Positions 16,283-23,799 are shown, numbered from the stretch's first letter. The stretch: 24,487 nt of DNA from Caryophanales bacterium UBA7581 (GCA_002477825.1 DLKT01000011.1:1-24487), one strand, 5' to 3'. Program-made: numbers and translations. The notes: generated by a model not told the origin, from the sequence alone.

Positions 16283-17892
16283 TATAAAAATCTCCTTTTA
16301 TATTCTTTAGCTTGATCTAAAATCACTTTTACTTTCTCAAAATAATCTGGAACGGTATTTTCCACTAACGAAAGCGTTGGAATTATACCCTCTCTTAATG
16401 GCGTCATAGTTTCAGTATTCGTGCCTAATTCATGAACGCCTGAAGATCCTCGACCCACATCACCTAAGCATAAGTGGGCAAATTCACGGGCAAATCTTGT
16501 AAATAATAGTGGGGAGAAGCGATCATGATAATGTAACCATCCATCGGTATGACCCGATTGGAATAGTGGCATGGCTTTTGCTAAACCATCATAATATCCT
16601 TCACCACTTACTAAGAAATCTTTTTTAATGGTCCTTAATCGATCACATAATTCGACAACACCATCATATAATTTGTAATTTTTATCATTGGTAAAGCACG
16701 CTGCGATATCTAAGAAAGCACCATCAAAATCAAATTCATCCGTGGCATTTTTAATTTGATTGAACAAATAATCTTGATATACTTTGCATCCCACATTTAA
16801 CTGTGATAGTTCATTAAAGTCATAGTGGTGAGCGCCTTCCCAATCTACGGAGCCTGAATGATATTTGGCACCGCTCACAGATTGGAATTCGGCAACAGGA
16901 ACAATGTCTTTTAAAGCAGGAATATTATGATTGACCATAATCATTCCGTACATCGCCATGACTTTACATCCTAAAGCATGTAACCCGTCCACTAATTCTT
17001 TTAACTTCTTAGCACCGCCCATACGTTCATCGGGGGTGTAGTTACCGTATTTATAATAGTAACGGCCTTCCCAACCTGCTAAATAGACTAAAATATTTTT
17101 GCCATCTAAATAAGCGGTAATCTTTTTCATATCTTCTAAAGCTTGTTCATAGGTATGAAAGATAAAGCCAGTAAAGGTTTCCATATGCATCGTTACTACT
17201 AAAGCGATATCTTTTAACCAAGAAGGAGCGATAGAACACTCTACATATTCTTCAAGACCATAAGCATTCTTAATAAAATTAGAATGTTCTAAAATAATTT
17301 CTTCTAAAGAATTTTTAATGCCACATTCCACTATTGGGGTTTTAAAATGCATAGAAATTTCTGTACCCTCACATTCCATAACGACATCTAAGCGCATCGT
17401 ATCTTCTACTTTTTTCATATAGAAAATCTTTTGACGAATTTGTTTGTCTTTTACGGAAATATAGAGGTACTGACCATTTTTTAATTCAAAAACCAAAAGT
17501 GGGGTGGATAAACTTCTCCAGCCTTCCGGATATTTAAATAGAAGGCCATGTTCTGTTACCTCTTTTTCTTCATCGGTTGAACTAATATACTTTCCTAAAG
17601 GAAGATGATCAAATCTTAATTTAATGGAACGAATATTTTGTTCAAGTTGCGCTTCCATTTGAAACGCGCGATGATCTTCTTTTTCTTCTACTAAAATATC
17701 AACATTTCCTAAGACCGATTCACTATTCCCCCACAATAAATGATCAGAATGATAATGATTTCCTTTTTTTAATAGGGTTTGAGGTTCAATGGTATATACA
17801 TTTTCCAAACTAAAGATTTCAACTGATATTTGGTAATCTTTGAAATCAAGTTTATCGTTATTCAATGTATAACTTAAATCTTGAATCTGCAT
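16282..17892 (-). CDS. TIM-barrel glycoside-hydrolase-like protein of unassigned family
   Basis: 536 residues without a signal peptide, so it acts on imported sugar in the cytoplasm. Residues 1-215 look like a beta-sandwich, and 220-520 like a (beta/alpha)8 barrel with the strand motifs ILVYLAGWEGRYYYKYGNY, CKVMAMYGMIMV, EFDFDGAFLDIAACF (candidate catalytic Asp395) and DFLVSGEGYYDG (candidate Glu431). An Asp at the end of one strand and Glu/Asp on the next is the layout of GH13/GH36/GH101-like enzymes and of DUF6259-type proteins, but no family could be named with confidence. AAAGGAG is seven bases before ATG. It begins 13 bases after the CBM lipoprotein and overlaps the permease start by one base. 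It is the only intracellular hydrolase within the operon and so the likely final step on the transported glycan. Confidence 0.65.
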   Translation of the reverse strand: MQIQDLSYTLNNDKLDFKDYQISVEIFSLENVYTIEPQTLLKKGNHYHSDHLLWGNSESVLGNVDILVEEKEDHRAFQMEAQLEQNIRSIKLRFDHLPLGKYISSTDEEKEVTEHGLLFKYPEGWRSLSTPLLVFELKNGQYLYISVKDKQIRQKIFYMKKVEDTMRLDVVMECEGTEISMHFKTPIVECGIKNSLEEIILEHSNFIKNAYGLEEYVECSIAPSWLKDIALVVTMHMETFTGFIFHTYEQALEDMKKITAYLDGKNILVYLAGWEGRYYYKYGNYTPDERMGGAKKLKELVDGLHALGCKVMAMYGMIMVNHNIPALKDIVPVAEFQSVSGAKYHSGSVDWEGAHHYDFNELSQLNVGCKVYQDYLFNQIKNATDEFDFDGAFLDIAACFTNDKNYKLYDGVVELCDRLRTIKKDFLVSGEGYYDGLAKAMPLFQSGHTDGWLHYHDRFSPLLFTRFAREFAHLCLGDVGRGSSGVHELGTNTETMTPLREGIIPTLSLVENTVPDYFEKVKVILDQAKEYKRRFL

Positions 17893-17905
17893 AGTTAATC
17901 TCCTT

Positions 17906-19192
17906 TTAATCTAATGTTTCAGTTAAGCGAATATCAATATAATCAATTTGGAAAATTCCACAATCTACGCTATCTAACTTTAAGCAGTAAATGAAATTCT
18001 TTCCTTCATCTAATTCAATTTCAACGGTTTGTTCACTGACACTCACGGTGTCCCAACCGGTATATTCTAGCTCATTCATCGTAGAAACTGGATAATGGCT
18101 AAAATCAGCATTACGTGTTAATCCTACTTCAGCAGTGGTAGTAATAAAGCTTGGTTTGGCTTTTTTAGAACCATCAAATGATCCAGCAGCATAACCAATC
18201 TTTACTTCATATTTTCCTTTTACTGGTGAATTAAATTGCCATTCAACACCATCATAATTACTCTCAATATTTCCCATTAAGAAACCATTGGAGAATTTCT
18301 TATCATCGTGTTCAGCAATACATGGGTTTTTACATTCATAAGTACCACTATCATTATTTTTTCTTCTTGGTGAACCCATCTCGGCTTCTAAGCGATACCA
18401 TTCTGGTGCCGTTCCAAATTCTTTTAAATCTTCTGAATTATATTTACTTCCATCACCTTTTAAAACGAAATAATCTAATTCAACGAAACTACCCCAGTTA
18501 TCAGAAGAATCACCATTTTTCATAACAGAAATGGTATTCCAACCTTTATTTAAAGTAATTTGTACTTCGGCTTTTTCTGCTTCATAAGTACTTCCGCCCC
18601 AACCGGTCTTTTCTGTATAATTAAACTTTGTTTGATAGGCTCCATTCACCCAAACATCATCATGGGCAACTGGCATATCGGTGGTGTACCAACTTTCAAA
18701 AGTAAAAGTGCCAGCAACTGGGCATAAATAGTCAATATAGACACCTTGACCCGCATCATCAATACCACCTACATAAGCGCCATTATGCGCGGATGGATTA
18801 TTACGATAATTGCATTGGGCTTTACCAGTTCCATAGTTAGCTAAGTAGTTTTCTGCTTCAAAAACGACATCACCAAAAGTACTTAAAGCAACAAAAGTAT
18901 AAGTAGAAACCTCTCCTACTGTTTCTCCTTTATATGCCGAAATCTCAAATGCAATCTCGCCTTCTAATCCTAAGCTATCGATATCAATTTGCGTATCGGT
19001 AATTTTGTCTTCATATAAAATTTCTTCATTTTGCGTTAATTTAATATTATATCCTTCAGCATTTTTTACTTCGTCAAAGGATAAAATTCCATTTTCAAAA
19101 CGAATATTCGTCACTTGTCCTAATTTCACACCACCACAACTGGTTAATAAAATACCGGTGGCTAATAAAAGTCCTTTAATTTTTGTTTTCAT
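17906..19192 (-). CDS. FN3 plus two CBM6/35-like modules, surface lipoprotein
   Basis: 428 residues. Signal peptide and lipobox LLTSC (Cys19) place it on the outer face of the membrane. Residues 25-105 resemble an FN3 domain (ILSFDEVKNAEGYNIKL). Residues 110-255 and 268-425 are two beta-sandwich modules of the CBM6/CBM35 type: each starts with an EAE motif (VVFEAENY; YRLEAEMG), contains GGIDDAGQG or GNIESNYDG and ends in a strand such as VELDYFVLKG or FQIDYIDIRL. No catalytic domain is present, so it probably holds glycan near the transporter. ATG at 19192 is set by AAGGAG seven bases upstream, inside the end of the lacI gene, which it overlaps by 17 bases. It is a clear paralogue of the lipoprotein at 20376-21458. 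Confidence 0.8.
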   Translation of the reverse strand: MKTKIKGLLLATGILLTSCGGVKLGQVTNIRFENGILSFDEVKNAEGYNIKLTQNEEILYEDKITDTQIDIDSLGLEGEIAFEISAYKGETVGEVSTYTFVALSTFGDVVFEAENYLANYGTGKAQCNYRNNPSAHNGAYVGGIDDAGQGVYIDYLCPVAGTFTFESWYTTDMPVAHDDVWVNGAYQTKFNYTEKTGWGGSTYEAEKAEVQITLNKGWNTISVMKNGDSSDNWGSFVELDYFVLKGDGSKYNSEDLKEFGTAPEWYRLEAEMGSPRRKNNDSGTYECKNPCIAEHDDKKFSNGFLMGNIESNYDGVEWQFNSPVKGKYEVKIGYAAGSFDGSKKAKPSFITTTAEVGLTRNADFSHYPVSTMNELEYTGWDTVSVSEQTVEIELDEGKNFIYCLKLDSVDCGIFQIDYIDIRLTETLD

Positions 19193-20126
19193 GATTGTTC
19201 TCCTTTTTACATAATCTTGTTTGATGTTTTTTAATAATGGCCTCTCCTTGATTTTTGTTTGCAATTTTCTCCATTAAAATGTCGACTGCATCTTGAACCA
19301 TTTGATCGTAGTCTGCATTAATCGAGGCAATAAATTCAAATTGTTGTGCAAATTTAGAAATGCCATTAAATCCAATGACATGGATATCTTTTGATTTTTG
19401 AGAATCGTATAAATAATTGGCTAAATTATCATCGAAGCAAAAGAACCAGTGATAGCCTTTTTCAATGAGTTCATTGACTTGGCGCATTTGTGATTCTTTT
19501 AAAATGGTGACTTCTATTCCTTCTTGCTTGGCTTTCTCTACAAATCCTTGTTGTCTTCTTAATGAGCATTCAATACCATCCACTCCGATATAACATAATT
19601 TTGTAGCGTGGCATTCATCAATTAAATAGGACGCAGCAATTTGTCCACCTTGTTCATCGTCCATATAAACCACATTCATTTTGGGGCGTTCATCATATCG
19701 ACCAAATAATAAGAATGGTACTTGATGTAACAAGGAAATTTCATAAGCATTATCATGAGGAACTAAAAAAGAAATCATTGCATCGACCGATAACTTTAGT
19801 GCTTCTTTTACATTTTCTTTACTTACATAATTCTTTGCCGTAGGAATTAAAATAATTAAATAATTTCGTTTTTTTAATTCTTCAATCATTTTCTCGGTAA
19901 TCATGCCAAACATGGCAGAAACTAGAGAATCGACAAACACGGCGATAATTTTATGTTTAATTTTATCAACGGGTCGAGGAACATATCCTAATTCAATCGC
20001 TTTCTGACGCACTTTGTGCTTTGTTAGTTCACTAATATCATCATAATCTTTTAATGCTCTAGAAACCGCTACTAAGGATATTTTTAATTCTAAAGCGATG
20101 TGCTTTAAACCAATGTCATTTTTCAT
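19176..20126 (-). CDS. LacI/GalR-family transcriptional regulator
   Basis: 316 residues. Residues 5-50 are the LacI-type helix-turn-helix and hinge (IGLKHIALELKISLVAVSRALKDYDDIS...VRQKAIELGYVP). The rest is a periplasmic-binding-protein-like sensor with VDAMISFLVP, VPFLLFGRYDE, VVYMDDEQGGQIAASYLID, and HVIGFNG preceding the last lobe. It is the first gene of the sugar operon and overlaps the next gene by 17 bases, so it presumably controls the operon in response to the imported sugar or a product. GAGGAG lies five bases before the ATG. Candidate targets are the 15-bp palindromic boxes at 20261-20275 and 21476-21490. Whether it represses or activates cannot be told from sequence. Confidence 0.92.
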   Translation of the reverse strand: MKNDIGLKHIALELKISLVAVSRALKDYDDISELTKHKVRQKAIELGYVPRPVDKIKHKIIAVFVDSLVSAMFGMITEKMIEELKKRNYLIILIPTAKNYVSKENVKEALKLSVDAMISFLVPHDNAYEISLLHQVPFLLFGRYDERPKMNVVYMDDEQGGQIAASYLIDECHATKLCYIGVDGIECSLRRQQGFVEKAKQEGIEVTILKESQMRQVNELIEKGYHWFFCFDDNLANYLYDSQKSKDIHVIGFNGISKFAQQFEFIASINADYDQMVQDAVDILMEKIANKNQGEAIIKKHQTRLCKKENNHENKN

Positions 20127-20156
20127 AAGTACTCCTCGTTATTTTTGTTAGAAATT

Positions 20157-20190
20157 ATTATGCGTACCTTATGAATAAGCTACGCATAAT
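20157..20190 (-). promoter_or_regulatory. strong hairpin in the lacI operon leader
   Basis: ATTATGCGTA (20157-20166) pairs perfectly with TACGCATAAT (20181-20190), and an inner CTTAT/ATAAG stem continues it after one C-C mismatch. It lies between the -10 and the lacI ribosome site, so it is in the mRNA leader. No T-run follows in the minus direction. It may stabilise the mRNA, or the DNA palindrome may be an operator. In the plus direction a T-run comes five bases later, so weak termination of antisense transcription is possible. Confidence 0.7.
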
Positions 20191-20212
20191 CCCTCTTTTT
20201 TTTCTATAACTT

Positions 20213-20242
20213 ATTATAAATGAATTACCATTCCATTGTCGA
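20213..20242 (-). promoter_or_regulatory. promoter of the nine-gene sugar operon
   Basis: On the minus strand there is a -35 TCGACA (20237-20242), an 18-base spacer and a perfect -10 TATAAT (20213-20218). It is about 86 bases upstream of the lacI ATG, giving a leader of roughly 80 bases. Confidence 0.75.
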
Positions 20243-20260
20243 AATTTATCACTTGATCCC

Positions 20261-20275
20261 GTGTTTTGCAAAATA
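20261..20275 (+). promoter_or_regulatory. 15-bp box GTGTTTTGCAAAATA (candidate LacI-regulator operator)
   Basis: It contains the ten-base palindrome TTTTGCAAAA and is identical, in opposite orientation, to 21476-21490 in front of the CBM lipoprotein. It sits about 18 bases upstream of the operon -35. Confidence 0.55.
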
Positions 20276-20375
20276 GTTTTTATTCTTATTTTTTTATGAT
20301 TATTTGAATAAAATGTGAATCAAGTTCAAAGATTTATCTTCATCGACATTTTTTATGAAACGTTATGAGTTTGGC

Positions 20376-21458
20376 TTATTCAGCAACTTTTGTTAAAACA
20401 ATGTAGTCAAAACAGAACCAGTTACTATTTTCTCCTCTAGCAACTTTTAATACATGGTCGCCTTTTGTTAAGTCAAAAGTAGCAGCGGTATTGGATAGAT
20501 GGAAATTATTCCATGCTTGACCATCATAATCTTCTAAGCTATAAGTAAAGCTTTGTTCATCTAAAGTAATATCCACTGGACGAGCACCACCATCTTTACC
20601 ATAAGCAATTTTTAATTCATATCTTCCTTCTACTGGGAAGTTAAAGTGGAATTCTGCACCATTACCTGCTGCATTAATTTCACCAACTACATAACCATTG
20701 GAGGCATTACCATCAATTGGAACTGGAAGTGCACTGGAATTAATCTTTCCTAATTCTGCTTCAATCTTTAATTCATTGATTTCATATGTTAAAGCATCTT
20801 TATCAAAGGTTTGTTGGGTGCCTTTAATTTCAAGATAGTCAACTTCAGCATAGCCACCATATTTGGGGTTATCCCAGTCTGCGCCTTTTTTCGATAAGCT
20901 AATGGTATTATAACCTTGATTGAGGGTTGCTTTTACGGTGACCTTTCCGACTTTGGTAATAGAATCACCTAATCCCGTATCTTCTTCATAGACAACTGAA
21001 GTAGCTACTCCATTCACTAATAATTCATGCTTAGAGCCTGGTTGGTCAGTGAAATAAGCAATTTCTACATCATGTTCACCACCTACAGGGGCATAATGAA
21101 TAAAGAAAAGACCTTGCGCACAGTCATTTAATCCACCAATGTACTTACCTTCTGAGGCTAAGTCATTTTCTTTAATAGAAAGATTGGTGGCGCCTAAACT
21201 ACCATTTTCGGCTTCAAGACGAACGTCGATATCTACATTATCAGGTGTAGGTGTAGTTGGTGTTGGCGTTGTTGTAGATGGCTCAGGTGTCACAGTAGTT
21301 GGATCTGGTGTCGCCGTAGTTGGCGTTGGTGCCGCAGTAGTTGGATTTGAAGTTGTAGGATCAATAGAAGTCGTTGGATTATCTGTTTTTCCACAACCCA
21401 CTAAACCCATTAAAACGGTAGCAGCAAAAATAGACATTTTCTTAAAAGTATTTTTCAT
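20376..21458 (-). CDS. CBM-only lipoprotein with Thr/Pro-rich linker
   Basis: 360 residues. The signal peptide ends in LVGC (Cys22). A linker of about 50 residues follows, made of degenerate (D/A/E)PTT-type repeats (25-74), as in wall-spanning surface proteins. Two CBM6/35-like modules then occupy residues 76-210 and 218-358, each opening with an EAE motif (VRLEAENG, LKIEAELG) and closing with VDYLEIKG or FDYIVLTK. They align with the modules of the lipoprotein at 17906-19192 (NGYVVGEINAAGNGAEFHFNFPVEGRYELKIAYG against NGFLMGNIESNYDGVEWQFN), so the two are paralogues. No catalytic domain. ATG at 21458 has AAGGAG seven bases upstream; an upstream start at 21485 would add a basic nine-residue stretch and is not supported. 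It has its own leader with the shared 15-bp box and is separated from lacI by 249 bases. Confidence 0.8.
   Translation of the reverse strand: MKNTFKKMSIFAATVLMGLVGCGKTDNPTTSIDPTTSNPTTAAPTPTTATPDPTTVTPEPSTTTPTPTTPTPDNVDIDVRLEAENGSLGATNLSIKENDLASEGKYIGGLNDCAQGLFFIHYAPVGGEHDVEIAYFTDQPGSKHELLVNGVATSVVYEEDTGLGDSITKVGKVTVKATLNQGYNTISLSKKGADWDNPKYGGYAEVDYLEIKGTQQTFDKDALTYEINELKIEAELGKINSSALPVPIDGNASNGYVVGEINAAGNGAEFHFNFPVEGRYELKIAYGKDGGARPVDITLDEQSFTYSLEDYDGQAWNNFHLSNTAATFDLTKGDHVLKVARGENSNWFCFDYIVLTKVAE
21237..21380 (-). repeat. degenerate Thr/Pro linker-coding repeats
   Basis: About 48 codons of Pro-Thr-rich short repeats encode the linker of the CBM lipoprotein. The antisense strand shows the matching Val/Gly pattern but no gene. 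Confidence 0.75.
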
Positions 21459-21475
21459 TGTTTTTCTCCTTCCAA

Positions 21476-21498
21476 TATTTTGCAAAACACTTTTTGCA
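21476..21498 (-). promoter_or_regulatory. 15-bp box (inverted copy) within a larger inverted repeat
   Basis: The minus strand of 21476-21490 reads GTGTTTTGCAAAATA, identical to 20261-20275. Here it also forms part of TGCAAAA-n4-TTTTGCA (21481-21498). It lies just before the ribosome site of the CBM lipoprotein, a position suited to repression. It is probably bound by the neighbouring LacI-type protein; this is inference. Confidence 0.55.
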
Positions 21499-21598
21499 GT
21501 TTAATTACAACAAATACCTTTAAAAAAATAAAGATATCGCATTTTTTAAAGTTTCAAATTTCTTAAGAATTTCACATAAAAATGACTATTTTTCAGAA

Positions 21599-21613
21599 TG
21601 TAAGCGGTTTTAA
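21599..21613. promoter_or_regulatory. cre-like site (carbon catabolite control)
   Basis: TGTAAGCGGTTTTA agrees with 12 of 14 positions of the CcpA consensus TGWAARCGYTWNCW. A shorter echo, GTAACGGTTTT, follows at 21627-21637. It lies in the 273-base region between the divergent CBM lipoprotein and TupA-like genes. The rest of that region is AT-rich with only a minor palindrome, TTCTTAAGAA. Confidence 0.45.
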
Positions 21614-21706
21614 TTTATTTTTTAAAGTAACGGTTTTTTTCTCGTTTTTCCTTCTCTTTTTCCCATTTTTATTCCCCAGTATTTTTCATTTTTTATAAGA
21701 AAAATG

Positions 21707-21715
21707 TGTTATAAT
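21707..21715 (+). promoter_or_regulatory. extended -10 promoter of the TupA-like gene pair
   Basis: TGTTATAAT is a TGn-extended perfect -10 with no good -35. Transcription would begin near 21722, leaving a leader of at most about ten bases before the ATG at 21732. Confidence 0.6.
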
Positions 21716-21731
21716 AAATTCGGTGATAAGT

Positions 21732-22646
21732 ATGGGGAATCCAAATTTAAAAGAGAATCCTTTAAAAAGAGCGCTAGCGCTTCCTTTTCGTGGTTTCTTA
21801 AAAACTTTTTTCCCTATTACTTATGTAAAACTACAATACAAGTACATTACGCATCATACTTTGCATTTAAAAAATCCCGTTCGCTATACGGAAAAATTAC
21901 AATATCTCCGCGTATACACTTATCCTAAAAATAAAGAAGTCAGTCGTTTAGCATCTCGAGATGGCTTAAGAGAATACGCACATGAACTCAAACTAGATGA
22001 ATACCTAGTTCCTATTTATGGAATTTATCGTACATTTGATGAAATTCCCTGGGATAATCTTCCCTCTTCTTTTGTTATGAAATGCACCCATGCAAGTGGC
22101 ATGAACGCGATTATTGATAATAAAGACAGTGTTGATAAAAAAGCCTTACGAAAGAAATTTAAAAAATGGCTTAAAACCGATTATGGAAAGAAAACCATGG
22201 AACGCCATTATTCGAGAATCAAGCCCCAAATTATTATTGAAAAGAAATTAGATGAAGAAGGACATTTACCTATTGAATATAAAATTCATGTATTTAATGG
22301 CGTTGCTAAATCCTTATATGTAGTTACTGGACGCGGCCAAGATATTCGTTACACAAATTTCTATATCGATTGGACGCGCTTTGATGGATCCCAGTTTAAT
22401 GGATGGAAAAGTAGCGATGTTCCGATTGAAAAACCGAAGAATTTTGATACAATGATACTGGTAGCGGAAAAATTAGCAAAACCTTTTCCGTTTGTCCGAG
22501 TAGATTTATATGAAATTAATGGAAAAATCTATATTAGCGAAATGACCTTCACTCCTGCTAAAGGCACCCTCATTCTAGATGATGATCGCTGTGACTTTGA
22601 AATGGGAGCGTGGCTCGATATCAGTAAGGAGGTAAAGAAAAAATGA
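21732..22646 (+). CDS. TupA-like ATP-grasp protein (surface polysaccharide modification)
   Basis: 304 residues from this ATG. It matches the TupA-like ATP-grasp family (PF14305): NPVRYTEKLQYLRVY near the start, SRDGLREYAHELKLDEYLVPIYGIYRTFDEIPWDNLPSSFVMKCTHASGMNAIIDN in the first half, KIHVFNGVAK, IEKPKNFDTMILVAEKLAKPFPFVRVDLYEINGKIYISEMTFTPAKG at the end. TupA takes part in teichuronopeptide synthesis, and relatives sit in capsule and exopolysaccharide clusters, probably forming amide bonds to sugars or peptides. An upstream in-frame GTG at 21723 falls almost on the predicted transcription start, so a leaderless start is an alternative; GGTG before the ATG gives modest support to 21732. Overlaps the next gene by four bases (ATGA). 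Confidence 0.85.
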   Translation: MGNPNLKENPLKRALALPFRGFLKTFFPITYVKLQYKYITHHTLHLKNPVRYTEKLQYLRVYTYPKNKEVSRLASRDGLREYAHELKLDEYLVPIYGIYRTFDEIPWDNLPSSFVMKCTHASGMNAIIDNKDSVDKKALRKKFKKWLKTDYGKKTMERHYSRIKPQIIIEKKLDEEGHLPIEYKIHVFNGVAKSLYVVTGRGQDIRYTNFYIDWTRFDGSQFNGWKSSDVPIEKPKNFDTMILVAEKLAKPFPFVRVDLYEINGKIYISEMTFTPAKGTLILDDDRCDFEMGAWLDISKEVKKK

Positions 22647-23584
22647 TAAAGAAAAACATCATTTTAGGCGTAATCTGCTTAGGTGTTGCTGGCGCAATGG
22701 CATTAGTCATCGCCCAAGGTGGCGACGAAGCTAGAGACCGTCAAGAACGTTTAAAGCCCGTGACTTTTTATGACCAAGAAAAAGATATGCCTTCTTTTGA
22801 AGTGACAGAAGAATATACTTACTATGCCCAAGATAATAGCGTTTCTTCTTCTTTGACTTCTATTCGTAATCTTGAAACTTTTGAAGATGATTTCTTAACA
22901 CCTTATGTAAATGATTTAAACCAACGAATTGGAAGTGATTGGAAAGTACAAACATTAAAAGATGATTATCGTGCCAATAAAGAAGGTGCAAGTTATTGGA
23001 ATTATGTTTGGGCCTATGCTTCTTACTTTGCTTTAAAGAAAGAAGTTCATCTAACAAAAGCCGCTGACTTTGATTATGTTTTTGATGGTATCATTGATTG
23101 TTCTAGTCAAACCAAAACGCAAGTTTACCTTCATGAAAAAACGGAAGATTATAATTTTCAGCCCACTTTTAATTTAAAAAGATATATGGATGTGCCCGCT
23201 AATTATTTTGTCTTCTTTGCGAAGTCCTCTATTGGAACGATTGATGCAGAAACCACATTTTCTTTAATCAAAAAAGATAATAATCAATATACTCGTTACA
23301 ACTTCGTCTTTGATAATACTTATTATCACTCCAACTACCTACCTACACTTTATTTAGGTTATTTCGACACTTTCTTAGATAAAGATGGAAATGCTTTTGA
23401 TGTTAATTTATTAAAAAACACAACAATGATTGGCTTATCTTATCAAAAGAAAGCGCAAGAAACGCTTGCTTCACAATCAAGTTACGATGCTATGCCAGCG
23501 GATAATGATGATCAACTTGAAGAATTTATGAAGCTTTATGACATTATGCTCCCTTTTGCGACATGGAATAAAAAAGCAAAATAA
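22643..23584 (+). CDS. unrecognised exported or membrane-anchored protein
   Basis: 313 residues. The N terminus (MIKKNIILGVICLGVAGAMALVIAQ) is a signal anchor or signal peptide without a lipobox. The remainder is hydrophilic, aromatic-rich (many Tyr, Phe, Asp) and appears to be a single globular extracytoplasmic domain; no known motif was found. The start overlaps the stop of the TupA-like gene (ATGA) and has AAGGAGG ten bases upstream, so the two are co-translated. This suggests a surface-polymer role. No clear terminator for the plus strand follows closely. Confidence 0.7.
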   Translation: MIKKNIILGVICLGVAGAMALVIAQGGDEARDRQERLKPVTFYDQEKDMPSFEVTEEYTYYAQDNSVSSSLTSIRNLETFEDDFLTPYVNDLNQRIGSDWKVQTLKDDYRANKEGASYWNYVWAYASYFALKKEVHLTKAADFDYVFDGIIDCSSQTKTQVYLHEKTEDYNFQPTFNLKRYMDVPANYFVFFAKSSIGTIDAETTFSLIKKDNNQYTRYNFVFDNTYYHSNYLPTLYLGYFDTFLDKDGNAFDVNLLKNTTMIGLSYQKKAQETLASQSSYDAMPADNDDQLEEFMKLYDIMLPFATWNKKAK

Positions 23585-23648
23585 GATGATTTTTAATATA
23601 TTTTTGTGCCTTCATAATTATTTTTAATTCCATTATTTGTTTTTTACT

Positions 23649-23683
23649 AAAAAAGTGGTGTACCAGTTAAGATACATCACTTT
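23649..23683 (-). terminator. rho-independent terminator
   Basis: On the minus strand AAAGTGATGTA pairs with TACACCACTTT (one G-T pair, ten-base loop), and the T-run extends to six T. It therefore serves the small minus-strand cluster at 23800-24380. It is weaker in the plus direction but may also stop readthrough from the 22643 gene. Confidence 0.75.
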
Positions 23684-23775
23684 AAATATGAAATATTCCA
23701 ATCTTTTATATTGACTATTACTATACAAAACTATAGTTCACTGCATTATTTTTTTGCATATATAACGAGTAATTA

Positions 23776-23798
23776 TTTATATAATGATATTATATAAA
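23776..23798. repeat. AT-only inverted repeat beside a stop codon
   Basis: TTTATATAAT-gat-ATTATATAAA is perfect over ten bases per arm and ends one base from the stop codon of the small membrane protein gene. It may be a 3'-end hairpin, or chance in AT-rich DNA. Confidence 0.4.
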
Positions 23799-23799
23799 A

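Noticed and set aside
20157..20200. Plus-strand terminator
   Set aside because: The hairpin is strong but the T-run begins five bases later and no plus-strand gene precedes it. A leader hairpin or operator on the minus strand fits better.
20344..20351. Seventh copy of CGACATTT
   Set aside because: A single copy of an AT-rich 8-mer is expected by chance in 24 kb; it is not clustered or near a matching promoter element.
20353..20366. cre or LacI-type operator around AAACGTTA
   Set aside because: Only about 10 of 14 consensus positions match, and it lies far upstream of the operon promoter.
21139..21504. 121-codon plus-strand reading frame rich in Val-Gly repeats
   Set aside because: It is the antisense of the Thr/Pro linker and signal peptide of the CBM lipoprotein, with no ribosome site. 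The repeat coding explains its length.
22860..23057. Minus-strand 65-codon frame
   Set aside because: It is a shadow of the exported-protein gene; Asn/His-rich composition is typical of antisense translation.
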